This document shows, one piece after another, positions 46,315 through 57,100 of a DNA stretch of 64,000 nucleotides; the stretch's first letter is position 1, and each line of letters begins with the position of its first letter. The translations under genes and the position numbers were made by a program. Below the pieces are notes generated by a model, which did not search any database, was not told the origin of the DNA, and saw only the letters and a program-made list of their open reading frames with translations. This DNA is from Clostridia bacterium. GTDB lineage: Bacteria > Bacillota > Clostridia > Oscillospirales > Acutalibacteraceae. The stretch spans positions 62,001 through 126,000 of the forward strand of contig JAFWAC010000018.1 in NCBI GenBank assembly GCA_017507805.1, written 5' to 3'.

Positions 46315-47739
46315 ATGGGTGGATTTTTTGGTGCGGCTTGTAAAAAAGACGCCATTTCCGATGTGTTTTTCGGTACTGATTATCATTCGCATTTAGGCAC
46401 AAGACGAGGCGGTATGGCTGCTTTCGACAGCACTGTGGGCTTACAAAGAGATATCCACAACATTGAAAACTCGCCTTTCAGAACGAAATTCGAGCATGTT
46501 TTTGATGAGATGAAGGGTAACAGCGCTATCGGTTGTATAAGTGACAGCGATCCTCAGCCTCTGCTTATTAAATCAAAGCTCGGTACATACGCAATTTCAA
46601 TTATCGGTATAATTAATAATTCAAAGGAATTAATCGATAAATATATGACCACATCGGGTGGACATTTCAGCGCTATGACGGGCGGCGCCATAAATTCATC
46701 TGAGTTGGTTGCCGCACTTATAAGTCAAAAAAATTCCTATACCGAGGGCATTACCTTTGCGCAGGAGGTTATTGACGGCACCGCCTCAATTCTTTTACTT
46801 AAGGATAACGGTGCGATTATTGCCGCAAGGGATAAGGTTGGTAGGTTGCCGCTTCTCATCGGAAAAAGTGACTACGGCTATTGCGCCTCCTTTGAGTCCT
46901 TTGCCTATAAAAAATTAGGATATTGTGATGAAAAGGAATTAGGTCCCGGTGAAATAGTTGAAATCACGGCTGACGGAATAGCCCAACTGAAGCCCCCCTC
47001 TAAAGAAATGAAAATCTGCTCCTTCCTTTGGTCATATTACGGATATTCAACCTCTGAATACGAAGGGGTTAATGTTGAACTGATGCGTTACCGCAACGGT
47101 GAAATAATGGCAGAAAACGATGCCGCAAACGGTATGCTTGAAAATATAGATTATGTTGCAGGTATACCTGACTCAGGTACTCCGCACGCAATAGGCTATG
47201 CAAACAAAAGCCACATTCCCTTTGCGCGTCCCTTTATTAAATATACGCCTACATGGCCGCGAAGCTTTATGTCTGCAAGGCAGGATGACCGCAAGCGTGT
47301 TGCCAAAATGAAGCAAATTCCTGTCCACAGCCTTATTGAGGATAAAAACCTGCTTTTTGTGGACGATTCGATTGTTCGCGGAACACAGCTTAAGGAAACT
47401 GTTGAATTTCTTTATAAAAACGGCGCAAAATCGGTTCATATGCGTTCTGCATGTCCCCCGATAATGTACGGCTGTAAATACCTGAACTTCACCCGTGCCA
47501 CAAGTGAAATGGAGCTTATAACGCGCAGCACTATTGTTGAGCTTGAGGGCGAGGAAGGCTTGAAATATATAGATGAATACAGTGATTCAAGCACCGAGCG
47601 CGGAAAGGCTATGAGAAACAGAATTTGTGAAAAGCTGAATTTTGCCTCTCTTGAATTTCAGTCCCTTGAAGGGATTATAAAAGCCATCGGTTTAGAGCCC
47701 TGCAAGCTTTGCACATATTGCTGGAACGGCAAAGAATAA
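46315..47739 (+). CDS. purF: Amidophosphoribosyltransferase-like PurF lacking the N-terminal cysteine
   Basis: A 474-residue PurF family protein. The C-terminal transferase half is intact: PRPP loop LLFVDDSIVRGTQLKETV, and cysteines in SACPPIMYGC and PCKLCTYC suited to an iron-sulfur cluster as in Bacillus PurF. The N-terminal glutaminase half is altered. It starts MGGFFGAACKK instead of MCGI, so the Cys nucleophile is absent, and the RYSTxG and HNG motifs are also not recognisable (IGCISDSDPQP, IIGIINN). It is the only PurF in the cluster and follows purE with GGAGG. Confidence 0.85.
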   Translation: MGGFFGAACKKDAISDVFFGTDYHSHLGTRRGGMAAFDSTVGLQRDIHNIENSPFRTKFEHVFDEMKGNSAIGCISDSDPQPLLIKSKLGTYAISIIGIINNSKELIDKYMTTSGGHFSAMTGGAINSSELVAALISQKNSYTEGITFAQEVIDGTASILLLKDNGAIIAARDKVGRLPLLIGKSDYGYCASFESFAYKKLGYCDEKELGPGEIVEITADGIAQLKPPSKEMKICSFLWSYYGYSTSEYEGVNVELMRYRNGEIMAENDAANGMLENIDYVAGIPDSGTPHAIGYANKSHIPFARPFIKYTPTWPRSFMSARQDDRKRVAKMKQIPVHSLIEDKNLLFVDDSIVRGTQLKETVEFLYKNGAKSVHMRSACPPIMYGCKYLNFTRATSEMELITRSTIVELEGEEGLKYIDEYSDSSTERGKAMRNRICEKLNFASLEFQSLEGIIKAIGLEPCKLCTYCWNGKE

Positions 47740-47759
47740 AAAATACGGAGGTTTAAAAA

Positions 47760-48800
47760 ATGAATAATTCTCAATCCAAATCCTACGCTGACGCAGGTGT
47801 TGACATTACAGCCGGCTACAAGGCTGTTGAGCTTATGAAAAAGCACATTGCAAGAACACGAAACGAGGGTTGTCTTGACGATGTTGGCGGTTTCGGCGGT
47901 TGTTTCGGTTTGCCCTTAGCCGGAATGGAGGAACCCGTTTTAGTCAGCGGAACTGACGGTTGCGGCACAAAGATTAAGCTTGCAATTTTAATGGACAAGC
48001 ATGACACAATCGGTATAGATGCCGTTGCAATGTGTGTTAATGATATTATATGTGTTGGTGCAAAGCCGCTTTTCTTCTTGGATTACATTGCCTGCGGCAA
48101 AAATATTCCCGAAAAAATCGCACAGATAGTAAGCGGTGTTGCTGAAGGCTGTGTTCAATCGGGCGCGGCACTTATAGGCGGCGAAACCGCTGAGCATCCC
48201 GGTATGATGCCTGTTGATGACTACGACCTTGCAGGCTTTGCAGTTGGTATTGTTGATAAGAAAAAAATCCTTGATAACACCACCATGAAAGAGGATGATG
48301 TTGTAATAGCACTTCCCTCAACCGGTGTTCACTCAAACGGCTTCTCACTTGTTCGCAAGGTTTTCGATGTTGAAAACTGCGACCTTACCTCCCCGAGAGA
48401 GGAATTAGGCGGAGTATCATTAGGCGATGCACTCTTAGCCCCCACAAAAATTTATGTTAAGCCCATCCTTGCTTTAATCGAAGCTGTTAAGGTCAGAGCC
48501 ATCTCTCACATCACAGGCGGCGGCTTCTATGAAAATATCCCGAGAAGCATTCCTGACGGTTTCGGCGCTGAAATATTTAAGGATAGTATTAAGGTATTAC
48601 CAATATTCAATTTGCTTCAGAAAACCGGCAACATCCCTGAAAGAGATATGTATAACACATATAATATGGGTGTTGGTATGAGTGTTGTTGTAGCACGCGA
48701 GGATGCTGAAAAGGCACTTGAAATTCTTAAGGCAAACGGTGAGGATGCTTATATCATCGGTAAGATAGTTAAATCTGACACTAAAATCTCCATTATTTAG
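47760..48800 (+). CDS. purM: Phosphoribosylformylglycinamidine cyclo-ligase PurM
   Basis: A 346-residue AIR synthetase. YADAGVDITAGYKAVE, GTDGCGTKIKLA, CVNDIICVGAKPLFFLDYIA, LIGGETAEHPGMM and ITGGGFYENIPR match the family. It closes the imidazole ring using ATP. About 20 bases after purF, GGAGG ribosome binding site. Confidence 0.97.
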   Translation: MNNSQSKSYADAGVDITAGYKAVELMKKHIARTRNEGCLDDVGGFGGCFGLPLAGMEEPVLVSGTDGCGTKIKLAILMDKHDTIGIDAVAMCVNDIICVGAKPLFFLDYIACGKNIPEKIAQIVSGVAEGCVQSGAALIGGETAEHPGMMPVDDYDLAGFAVGIVDKKKILDNTTMKEDDVVIALPSTGVHSNGFSLVRKVFDVENCDLTSPREELGGVSLGDALLAPTKIYVKPILALIEAVKVRAISHITGGGFYENIPRSIPDGFGAEIFKDSIKVLPIFNLLQKTGNIPERDMYNTYNMGVGMSVVVAREDAEKALEILKANGEDAYIIGKIVKSDTKISII

Positions 48801-48809
48801 GGTGGCGCT

Positions 48810-49406
48810 ATGAGTATAAAAAACATTGCTGTTTTGGTTTCGGGCGGCGGCACTAATTTGCAGGCGCTTATAGATGCACAAAACAGCGGAATTATCAAAT
48901 CCGGCAAGATAGGTCTTGTTATTTCCAATAATCCCGATGCCTTTGCTCTTGAGAGGGCTAAAAAGGCGGATATAAAGACTGCAGTTTGCAATAAAAAGGA
49001 TTTTGCTTCTGCGGAGCTTTTCGAGGAGAAGCTCATTTCCCTTTTAGAGGAAAATAAAACCGATTTCATTGTACTTGCAGGCTTTATGTGTATACTCAGT
49101 GAGAAATTCACCTCCCGCTTTGAGAAAAGAATTATTAATGTTCACCCCTCCCTTATCCCCTCTTTTTGCGGCAAAGGCTTTTATGGGCTTCATGTTCACG
49201 AAGCCGCGCTCAAATACGGTGTTAAGGTCACAGGTGCCACAGTTCACTTTGTCAACGAAATCCCGGACGGCGGTGAAATTATAATGCAAAAGGCTGTGGA
49301 GATCAGAGACGGCGATACTCCGGAAACACTTCAAAAGAGAGTTATGGAGGAAGCAGAATGGAAAATTTTGCCCCTTTCTCTCGAAAAGGTTTGCGGTGAA
49401 ATGTAA
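48810..49406 (+). CDS. purN: Phosphoribosylglycinamide formyltransferase PurN
   Basis: A 198-residue enzyme that uses 10-formyl-THF to formylate GAR. VLVSGGGTNLQALIDA at the N-terminus, LAGFMCILSEKF, NVHPSLIPSFCGKGFYGLHV with the catalytic Asn/His, and GATVHFVNEIPDGGEII are the expected motifs. Ten bases after purM; its stop overlaps the next start (TAATG). Confidence 0.97.
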   Translation: MSIKNIAVLVSGGGTNLQALIDAQNSGIIKSGKIGLVISNNPDAFALERAKKADIKTAVCNKKDFASAELFEEKLISLLEENKTDFIVLAGFMCILSEKFTSRFEKRIINVHPSLIPSFCGKGFYGLHVHEAALKYGVKVTGATVHFVNEIPDGGEIIMQKAVEIRDGDTPETLQKRVMEEAEWKILPLSLEKVCGEM

Positions 49407-50359
49407 TGAAAAAGAAAAATCGCAAATTAAATTTTGCGTTTACAGCTATACGTGATATAATTTCTATCTTTTTAGCTTTTACAGTAACCGACTATGTGAC
49501 AAGGCGATTTAAAATTAAATCCTCGTTATATGAATTTTTAATTTATTTTGGTTTTTTATTTGTTGTTACAATTATCGGTACTTCGATTCAGACAATTATT
49601 AAAAAAATTAAGAAAAACATGTATAAAAGGAGGATTTTCAGAATGAAAATCATGTCTATTGAAAATGAACTTAATTCCCTGGCTTACCACGGCAGAGGCA
49701 TTATTATCGGCAAAAGTGCTGACGGTAAAAAAGCAATTACCGCCTACTTTATTATGGGCAGAAGCGAAAACAGCCGCAACAGAATATTTATTGAAAACGG
49801 AGAAGGCATAAGAACACAGGCTTTTGATGAATCAAAAATGACAGATCCGCATCTCATTATTTACGCACCTGTAAGAGTTTTAGGCAATAAAACGATCATT
49901 ACAAACGGCGACCAGACCGATACAATTTATGAGCTTATGGATAAGCAGATGACCTTTGAACAGGCACTCCGTACCCGTGAGTTTGAGGACGATGCTCCCA
50001 ACTACACTCCCCGTATTTCAGGTATTATCCGTCTTGAGAACGGTGATATGAACTATGCAATGTCAATTCTTAAATCGGCTGACGGCGATGGCTCTTCCTG
50101 CCAGAGATATACTTTTGCCTACAGTAATCCAATCGCCGGCAAGGCAAAGTTTATACATACATATAAGTGTGACGGTAATCCGTTGCCCAGCTTTGAGGGT
50201 GAGCCTAAAACCCTTGAATTACCCGATTGTGATATTGACACATTAACAGACCTTATTTGGAAAAATCTCAATCAGGACAACAAGGTTTCGCTTTTTGTAA
50301 GATATATTGATTTATCAAACGGCAGTTATGAATCAAGAATTGTAAATAAAAACAACTAA
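49406..50359 (+). CDS. purO: PurO-type IMP cyclohydrolase with N-terminal membrane segment
   Basis: Residues 80-317 (MSIENELNSLAYHGRGIIIG, TAYFIMGRSENSRNRIF, DAPNYTPRISGII) match the archaeal-type IMP cyclohydrolase family, which closes FAICAR to IMP. The first 79 residues are different: two hydrophobic stretches (about 17-33 and 43-61) and a basic linker. An exact AGGAGG (49,628-49,633) stands nine bases before an in-frame ATG at 49,643, where the enzyme domain begins. Either the long membrane-anchored form, a short soluble form, or both are made. The start at 49,406 overlaps the purN stop and has only GGTGA upstream. Confidence 0.8.
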   Translation: MKKKNRKLNFAFTAIRDIISIFLAFTVTDYVTRRFKIKSSLYEFLIYFGFLFVVTIIGTSIQTIIKKIKKNMYKRRIFRMKIMSIENELNSLAYHGRGIIIGKSADGKKAITAYFIMGRSENSRNRIFIENGEGIRTQAFDESKMTDPHLIIYAPVRVLGNKTIITNGDQTDTIYELMDKQMTFEQALRTREFEDDAPNYTPRISGIIRLENGDMNYAMSILKSADGDGSSCQRYTFAYSNPIAGKAKFIHTYKCDGNPLPSFEGEPKTLELPDCDIDTLTDLIWKNLNQDNKVSLFVRYIDLSNGSYESRIVNKNN

Positions 50360-50372
50360 GGAGAAAATCAAA

Positions 50373-51557
50373 ATGAAAGAGTTTGAACTTAAATACGGTT
50401 GTAACCCTAATCAAAAACCGTCCAAGATTTATATGGCAGACGGTAGCGACCTTCCTATTGAAATTCTTTGCGGCAGACCCGGATACATTAATTTCTTAGA
50501 TGCATTCAACTCATGGCAGTTGGTCAAGGAGCTCAAGGAAGCTTTGGGACTTCCGGCTGTTACATCCTTCAAGCATGTAAGCCCCACAAGTGCTGCTGTC
50601 GGTACAATTTTGCCCGATAAGCTTAAAAAAGCCTGCTTTGTTGATGATATTGAGGATTTGGACAGCTCATTATTGGCTTGCGCCTATGCAAGAGCAAGAG
50701 GAACCGACCGTATGTGCTCCTTCGGAGATTGGGTGGCATTATCCGATGTGTGCGATGTTACCACCGCATTACTTATCAAGCGCGAGGTTTCTGACGGTGT
50801 TATTGCCCCCGGTTATACACCCGAAGCTTTGGAAATCTTGAAATCCAAAAGAAACGGTAACTATAACATTGTTAAAATTAACCCAGATTATGTACCTGCT
50901 GAGGCTGAGCATAAGCAGGTATACGGTATAACCTTTGAACAAGGCAGAAACAATTTCAAGATTGATGAGGAATTGCTTTCCAATCTTGTTACCGAAAATA
51001 AAACCCTGCCCGACAGTGCAAAACGCGACCTTATAATTTCTCTTATCACACTCAAATACACCCAATCCAATTCGGTTTGCTTTGCAGTGGACGGTCAGGC
51101 AATCGGTGTAGGTGCAGGTCAGCAATCAAGAATTCACTGCACAAGACTTGCCGGAAGCAAGGCTGATACATGGTTTTTGCGTCAGCATGATAAGGTTCTT
51201 TCTCTCCCCTTCCTTGATGAAATCGCAAGACCTACAAGAGACAATGTTATTGACGGTTATATTAACCGCAATGAGGAGGATGTTTGCGCTGACGGAAATT
51301 GGCAGAAATACTTTAAAACTCAACCCGAACCTCTTACCGATGAGGAAATCAAGGCTTACCTTGCAACCATTTCGGGTGTAGCCTTAGGCTCTGATGCCTT
51401 TTTCCCCTTTGACGATAACATTGAACGCGCTTACAGAAGCGGTGTTTCTTATATAGCTGAGCCCGGCGGTTCAATCCGTGACGATGTAGTTATTGAATGC
51501 TGTAACAAATACGGAATTGCAATGGCCTTCACCGGAATGAGACTTTTCCACCACTAA
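50373..51557 (+). CDS. AICAR formyltransferase (stand-alone PurH C-domain)
   Basis: A 394-residue protein matching the formyltransferase half of PurH. FKHVSPTSAAVGTI holds the catalytic Lys/His, and YTQSNSVCFAVDGQAIGVGAG, QQSRIHCTRLAGSKAD and AYRSGVSYIAEPGGSIRDD are conserved. It transfers the formyl group from 10-formyl-THF to AICAR. The N-terminal IMP cyclohydrolase domain of normal PurH is absent; the preceding PurO-type gene supplies that step. Often annotated as purH-like. Confidence 0.93.
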   Translation: MKEFELKYGCNPNQKPSKIYMADGSDLPIEILCGRPGYINFLDAFNSWQLVKELKEALGLPAVTSFKHVSPTSAAVGTILPDKLKKACFVDDIEDLDSSLLACAYARARGTDRMCSFGDWVALSDVCDVTTALLIKREVSDGVIAPGYTPEALEILKSKRNGNYNIVKINPDYVPAEAEHKQVYGITFEQGRNNFKIDEELLSNLVTENKTLPDSAKRDLIISLITLKYTQSNSVCFAVDGQAIGVGAGQQSRIHCTRLAGSKADTWFLRQHDKVLSLPFLDEIARPTRDNVIDGYINRNEEDVCADGNWQKYFKTQPEPLTDEEIKAYLATISGVALGSDAFFPFDDNIERAYRSGVSYIAEPGGSIRDDVVIECCNKYGIAMAFTGMRLFHH

Positions 51558-51575
51558 TATTAAGGAGAAATTAAA

Positions 51576-52814
51576 ATGAACTTTTTTGACGAACTTAAAC
51601 AATATGACAGTGAGGTTGCTAATGCCTGTAACTTAGAGCTTGAGCGTCAGCAACACAATATTGAGCTTATTGCCTCTGAAAACATTGTTTCCAAAGCCGT
51701 TTTGCTTGCTGCAGGCGGTGTACTTACGAATAAATATGCCGAGGGTTATCCCACAAAGCGTTATTACGGCGGTTGTCAGTGCGTTGATATCGTTGAGGAT
51801 ATTGCCCGCGAAAGAGCCAAAAAGCTTTTCGGCTGCAGCTTTGCCAATGTTCAGCCCCACAGCGGTGCTAACGCAAACCTTGCAACATTTTTTGCCCTTA
51901 TTAATCCCGGTGATACCGTTATGGGTATGAATTTGCAGCAGGGCGGTCACCTTTCCCACGGCTCACCTGTTAATATTTCGGGTAAATACTTTAATATCGT
52001 ACCTTACGGTGTAAGTGACGAAACCGAAACCATTGATTATGACGAAATGAGAAAAATTGCTCTTGAGTGTAAGCCGAAGCTTATCGTTGTGGGCGCTTCT
52101 GCTTACTCAAGAATTATCGATTTCCCCCGTTGCCGCGAAATTGCAGACGAGGTTGGAGCTTATCTTATGGTTGATATGGCGCACATTGCAGGTCTTATCG
52201 CCGCAGGTGTTCATCCCTCTCCTGTTCCCTACGCACATGTTGTTACAACCACCACACACAAGACCTTAAGAGGTCCCCGCGGCGGTATGATTTTGACTAA
52301 TGACGAGGAAATTGCAAAGAAAATTGACAAGGCTGTATTCCCGGGTACACAGGGCGGTCCTTTAATGCACATTATCGCTGCAAAGGCAGTAGCTTTAGGC
52401 GAGGCTTTAACCGATGAATACAAAGAGTATCAAAGCCAAGTTGTTAAGAATGCCGCCGCTTTGGCAGAGGCTTTAACCAATGAAGGCTTTGAGCTTGTTT
52501 CGGGCGGTACTGATAACCACCTGATGCTTTTGAAGCTTGTAAAAGAGGGTATCACAGGAAAAGAGCTTGAACACAGACTTGACGAGGTTCACATCACCGC
52601 TAATAAAAACACCGTTCCAAATGACCCTCAAAGCCCCTTTGTTACAAGCGGTGTAAGACTTGGTACTCCTGCTGTTACAACACGCGGCTTCAAGGAAGCT
52701 GAAATGAAAAAGATTGCTCGTTGGATACGCGAGGTTGTAGATGATTTTGACGGCAATAAAGAAAGAATAAGTGCAGAGGTTCAAGAGCTTTGTGCTAAAT
52801 TCCCGATTTATTAA
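51576..52814 (+). CDS. glyA: Serine hydroxymethyltransferase
   Basis: A 412-residue PLP enzyme that converts serine and THF to glycine and methylene-THF. [15 protein letters not shown], the Schiff-base lysine in [16 protein letters not shown] near residue 230, and [14 protein letters not shown] are diagnostic. It supplies both glycine (for PurD) and one-carbon units to the pathway, which explains its place between the formyltransferase and purD. Confidence 0.97.
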   Translation: MNFFDELKQYDSEVANACNLELERQQHNIELIASENIVSKAVLLAAGGVLTNKYAEGYPTKRYYGGCQCVDIVEDIARERAKKLFGCSFANVQPHSGANANLATFFALINPGDTVMGMNLQQGGHLSHGSPVNISGKYFNIVPYGVSDETETIDYDEMRKIALECKPKLIVVGASAYSRIIDFPRCREIADEVGAYLMVDMAHIAGLIAAGVHPSPVPYAHVVTTTTHKTLRGPRGGMILTNDEEIAKKIDKAVFPGTQGGPLMHIIAAKAVALGEALTDEYKEYQSQVVKNAAALAEALTNEGFELVSGGTDNHLMLLKLVKEGITGKELEHRLDEVHITANKNTVPNDPQSPFVTSGVRLGTPAVTTRGFKEAEMKKIARWIREVVDDFDGNKERISAEVQELCAKFPIY

Positions 52815-52848
52815 TTATCACTTATAAACTCAAGTAAGGAGTATTGCA

Positions 52849-54117
52849 ATGAAAGTAATGGTAGTTGGTGGCGGCGGACGCGAGCATGCCATAATAAAAA
52901 AGCTTAAAGAAAATAAAAGCATCACCGAAATTTACGCGCTTCCTGGTAACGGAGGTATTGCAGCGGATGCAACCTGCGTTAATATCGGTGCAAAGGATAT
53001 AGACGGTCAGGTTGAATTTGCCGTTAATAATAAAATTGACTATGCGGTAGTTGCTCCTGATGACCCGTTGGTTTTGGGTGCGGTTGATGCTCTGCAAGAA
53101 GCTGGTATCCCATGCTTCGGTCCCGACAAAAAAGCTGCAATAATTGAGGGAAGTAAGGTTTTTTCTAAAAATCTTATGAAAAAATATAATATTCCCACCG
53201 CTAAATACGAGGTTTTTAATGATTTGGATTTAGCTCTTGAATATCTTGACACAGCACCCATCCCTACCGTTATCAAGGCGGACGGGCTTGCACTTGGCAA
53301 AGGCGTTATTATTGCCGAAACACGAGAGGACGCAAAAGCGGCTGTGCGCTCAATGATGGAGGACAAGATTTTCGGAGAAAGCGGAAGCAATGTTGTTATT
53401 GAGGAATTTTTAACAGGACCGGAGGTTTCAGTGCTTTCCTTTACTGACGGTAAAACCGTTGTTCCAATGGTTTCATCAATGGACCACAAACGCGCTTTAG
53501 ACGGTGACAAAGGGTTAAATACCGGAGGTATGGGCACCGTTGCTCCTAATCCCTACTATACCGAAAAAATTGCTGATATTTGCATGAAAACTATTTTCCG
53601 TCCCACAGTTGAAGCAATGAATTCTGAGGGCAGAAGCTTTAAAGGATGTCTTTATTTTGGACTTATGCTTACTCCTGACGGCCCCAAGGTTATTGAATAT
53701 AACTGCCGTTTTGGCGACCCCGAAACACAGGTTGTTCTTCCCCTTTTGGAAAGTGATTTGCTTACTGTTATGCAGGCAGTAACAAACGGAACACTTGATA
53801 CCTGCGAGGTTAAATTCAAAAACGGATCTGCCGCTTGTGTGGTTATGTCTTCGAGCGGATATCCGCAAGCTTACGAAAGCGGATTTGAATTATCGATAGA
53901 CAACAGTGTGGCAGACTGTGTTTATGTTGCAGGCGCAAAGCTTGATGACAATGTTCTTAAAACTGCCGGTGGCAGAGTTTTGGGTGTTACCGCCACAGCT
54001 GATACATTAAAATCTGCTCTATCGCTCGCATACGAAAGGGTTGAAAAAGTTCATTTTGACAATGCTTTTTACCGCAAGGATATAGGCGCTAAGGCATTAC
54101 AGGCAAAGGAAGGTTAA
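52849..54117 (+). CDS. purD: Phosphoribosylamine-glycine ligase PurD
   Basis: A 422-residue ATP-grasp enzyme that joins glycine to phosphoribosylamine. VMVVGGGGREHAIIKKL, TVIKADGLALGKGVIIA, FTDGKTVVPMVSSMDHKRA and IEYNCRFGDPETQVVLP are conserved. AAGGAG ribosome binding site. Glycine is supplied by the preceding glyA. Confidence 0.97.
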   Translation: MKVMVVGGGGREHAIIKKLKENKSITEIYALPGNGGIAADATCVNIGAKDIDGQVEFAVNNKIDYAVVAPDDPLVLGAVDALQEAGIPCFGPDKKAAIIEGSKVFSKNLMKKYNIPTAKYEVFNDLDLALEYLDTAPIPTVIKADGLALGKGVIIAETREDAKAAVRSMMEDKIFGESGSNVVIEEFLTGPEVSVLSFTDGKTVVPMVSSMDHKRALDGDKGLNTGGMGTVAPNPYYTEKIADICMKTIFRPTVEAMNSEGRSFKGCLYFGLMLTPDGPKVIEYNCRFGDPETQVVLPLLESDLLTVMQAVTNGTLDTCEVKFKNGSAACVVMSSSGYPQAYESGFELSIDNSVADCVYVAGAKLDDNVLKTAGGRVLGVTATADTLKSALSLAYERVEKVHFDNAFYRKDIGAKALQAKEG

Positions 54118-54121
54118 AATT

Positions 54122-57100
54122 ATGGTATACCGTATATTTGTTGAAAAGAAAAAAGAGCTTGCAAATGAAGCATGCGGTCTGCTCAAGGATATAAACGGTC
54201 TTTTACAGATAACTTCAGTAAAGGATGTAAGGGTTTTAAACCGTTACGATGTTGACAATATTGAAAAAGAGTTGTTTGATTATGCTGTTGGTACTGTATT
54301 TTCCGAGCCACAGCTCGATACGGTTTGCGAACAGCCTGAGCTTGAGGGCGCATATGTTTTTGCCGTTGAGTATCTACCAGGTCAGTTTGACCAGCGCGCC
54401 GATTCTGCAGCTCAATGTATACAAATTATTTCTCAGGGAGAGCGCCCGAGGGTTCGCACCGCCAAGGTTTATGCAATCTACGGTGACCTCACAGAAAAAG
54501 AAATTGCTGAAATTAAAAAGTATGTTGTAAACCCTGTTGAAGCAAGAATTGCAGCTCTTGACAAGCCCGAAACGCTTGAAACCAAATATGATATTCCTAC
54601 AACCGTTGATACCTTAGACGGTTTTATCGACTTGGACAGAGCAAGTCTTGAGGCATTTGTTTCCAAGTACGGTTTAGCAATGGATGCCGATGACATTGCT
54701 TTTTGCCAGAACTATTTTAAATCCGAAAACCGTAATCCAACCATCACTGAAATTAGAATGATAGATACATATTGGTCCGACCATTGCCGTCATACTACAT
54801 TTTTAACCAATATCGATAATTGCGTTTTTGAGGACGAGCTTTTACAAAAAGCATACGATGATTATATTGCTACACGCAAGGAGTTAGGCAGAACAAAGCC
54901 TGTTTGCCTTATGGATATTGCCACTCTTGCTGTCAGATACCTTAAAAAGAAAGGCAAGCTTCCAAAGCTTGATGAATCCGAGGAAATTAATGCCTGCACC
55001 GTTAAAATTGATGTTGAGGTAGACGGTGTAACAGAGCCGTGGTTACTGTTATTTAAAAATGAAACTCACAATCACCCCACCGAAATTGAGCCTTTCGGTG
55101 GTGCGGCTACCTGTATAGGCGGCGCAATTCGTGACCCACTTTCCGGTCGTTCTTATGTCTACGGCGCTATGCGTGTTACCGGTGCCGCAAACCCCTTGAA
55201 AAGCGTTGCAGAGACTATGCCCGGCAAGCTTCCCCAGAGAAAAATTGTTACTACCGCGGCAGACGGTTATTCATCCTACGGTAACCAAATCGGTCTCGCC
55301 ACAGGTATTGTTGACGAGATTTATCATGACGGCTATGCCGCAAAGCGTATGGAAATCGGTGCAGTAATTGCCGCTGCCCCCGAAAAGAATGTTCGCCGCG
55401 AGGTTCCTGCCCCGGGTGATGTTGTAATCCTTTTGGGCGGAAGTACCGGTCGTGACGGTTGCGGTGGTGCTACCGGCTCCTCAAAATCACACACAGTTGA
55501 GTCCTTGGAGTCCTGCGGTGCAGAGGTTCAAAAGGGTAACGCACCTGAGGAAAGAAAGCTGCAGCGCCTTTTCAGAAATTACGATGCCTGCCGTATGATA
55601 AAGCGCTGTAATGACTTCGGTGCAGGCGGTGTTTCGGTTGCAATCGGTGAATTGGCAGACGGTCTTGAAATCGACCTTAACGCAGTTCCTAAAAAATATG
55701 ACGGTCTTGACGGTACCGAGCTTGCAATAAGTGAGTCTCAGGAAAGAATGGCTGTTGTAATTGAAAAGGAAAATGTAGATAAATTCTTAGAGCTTGCTCA
55801 CAGCGAAAACCTGCAGGCGGTTGTTGTTGCCGAGGTCAAGGCAGAGCCGCGTTTGGTTATGAATTGGAACGGCAAAACCATAGTTAATATCAGCCGCGAA
55901 TTCCTTAATTCTAACGGTGCAGAAAAGCATATAACCATCACACCTGCAAAGCCTGAGGATTATAACATCCCCGTAAGCGGAGGCTTTACAGAAAATCTGA
56001 CTGCCTTGGCAGATGACCTTAATATATGCTCAAAGCGCGGTCTTTCCGAGCAATTTGACTCTACCATAGGTGCAGGAACAGTGCTTATGCCTTTTGGTGG
56101 CAAAAATCAGCTTACCCCCATTCAGGCAATGGTGCAAAAGATTTCTGTTGAGAAAAAGCATACTGACGATTGCTCCCTTATGGCTTGGGGCTACAACCCG
56201 TTTATCACCGAAAAAAGTCCCTATCACGGTGCATATCTGGCTGTTGTCGAGTCGGTTTCTAAGCTTATTGCTACCGGCGCCGAATTTAAGGATGTATACC
56301 TTACATTCCAAGAATATTTTGAGCGCCCGGGTAAGGACGGTAAGCGTTGGGGTAAGCCTTTAGCTGCGCTTTTGGGTGCCTTCAAGGCGCAGATGGAGCT
56401 TCAAATCGGCTCAATCGGCGGTAAGGACTCGATGAGTGGTACATTTGAAAATTTAGATGTACCCCCTACCCTTGTTTCCTTTGCAGTTACCACAAACAAA
56501 ACCAAAAATATTATTTCTCCCGAATTTAAAAAATCCGGAAACAAGGTTGTTCTTATAACACCGGTTTACGATGAGAAAGCCAAGCTTCCTGTTACCGCTT
56601 CGCTTTTAAGTGTTTATAATACCGTTACAAAGCTTATGCGTGAGGGTAAGGTTGTTGCCTGTTATACGCCCGGTCTTGGCGGTATTGCAGAAGCAGTAAT
56701 GAAAATGTGCTTTGGCAACGGTTTAGGCTTTGATTTTAACAGCGATATATCTACATCGGCTATATTCGGCTACTGCTACGGTGGCTTCCTGCTTGAGGTT
56801 ACCGAGGATATTGATGACGGTATTTTAGTGGGTACCGTAACCGACAGCAACAGCATTACCTATAATTCCGAGAAGGTTGATTTGGAGAAATTACTTGGTA
56901 TTTACGAAAACAAGCTTGAAAGTGTTTATAAATGCAATATTGGGGACAGAAAAACACCTATGGAGAACTTTGCATTTGACGCAGAAGCACGCGTAGCACC
57001 TGCAATAAAGGTTGCAAAGCCCAAGGTTTTAATTCCTGTATTCCCGGGCACAAACTGCGAATTTGACAGCGCCAAGGCAATGAGCGATGCAGGTGCAGAG

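Noticed and set aside
53040-53537. Minus-strand open frame of 165 codons
   Set aside because: Antisense to purD with no ribosome binding site and no recognisable fold.
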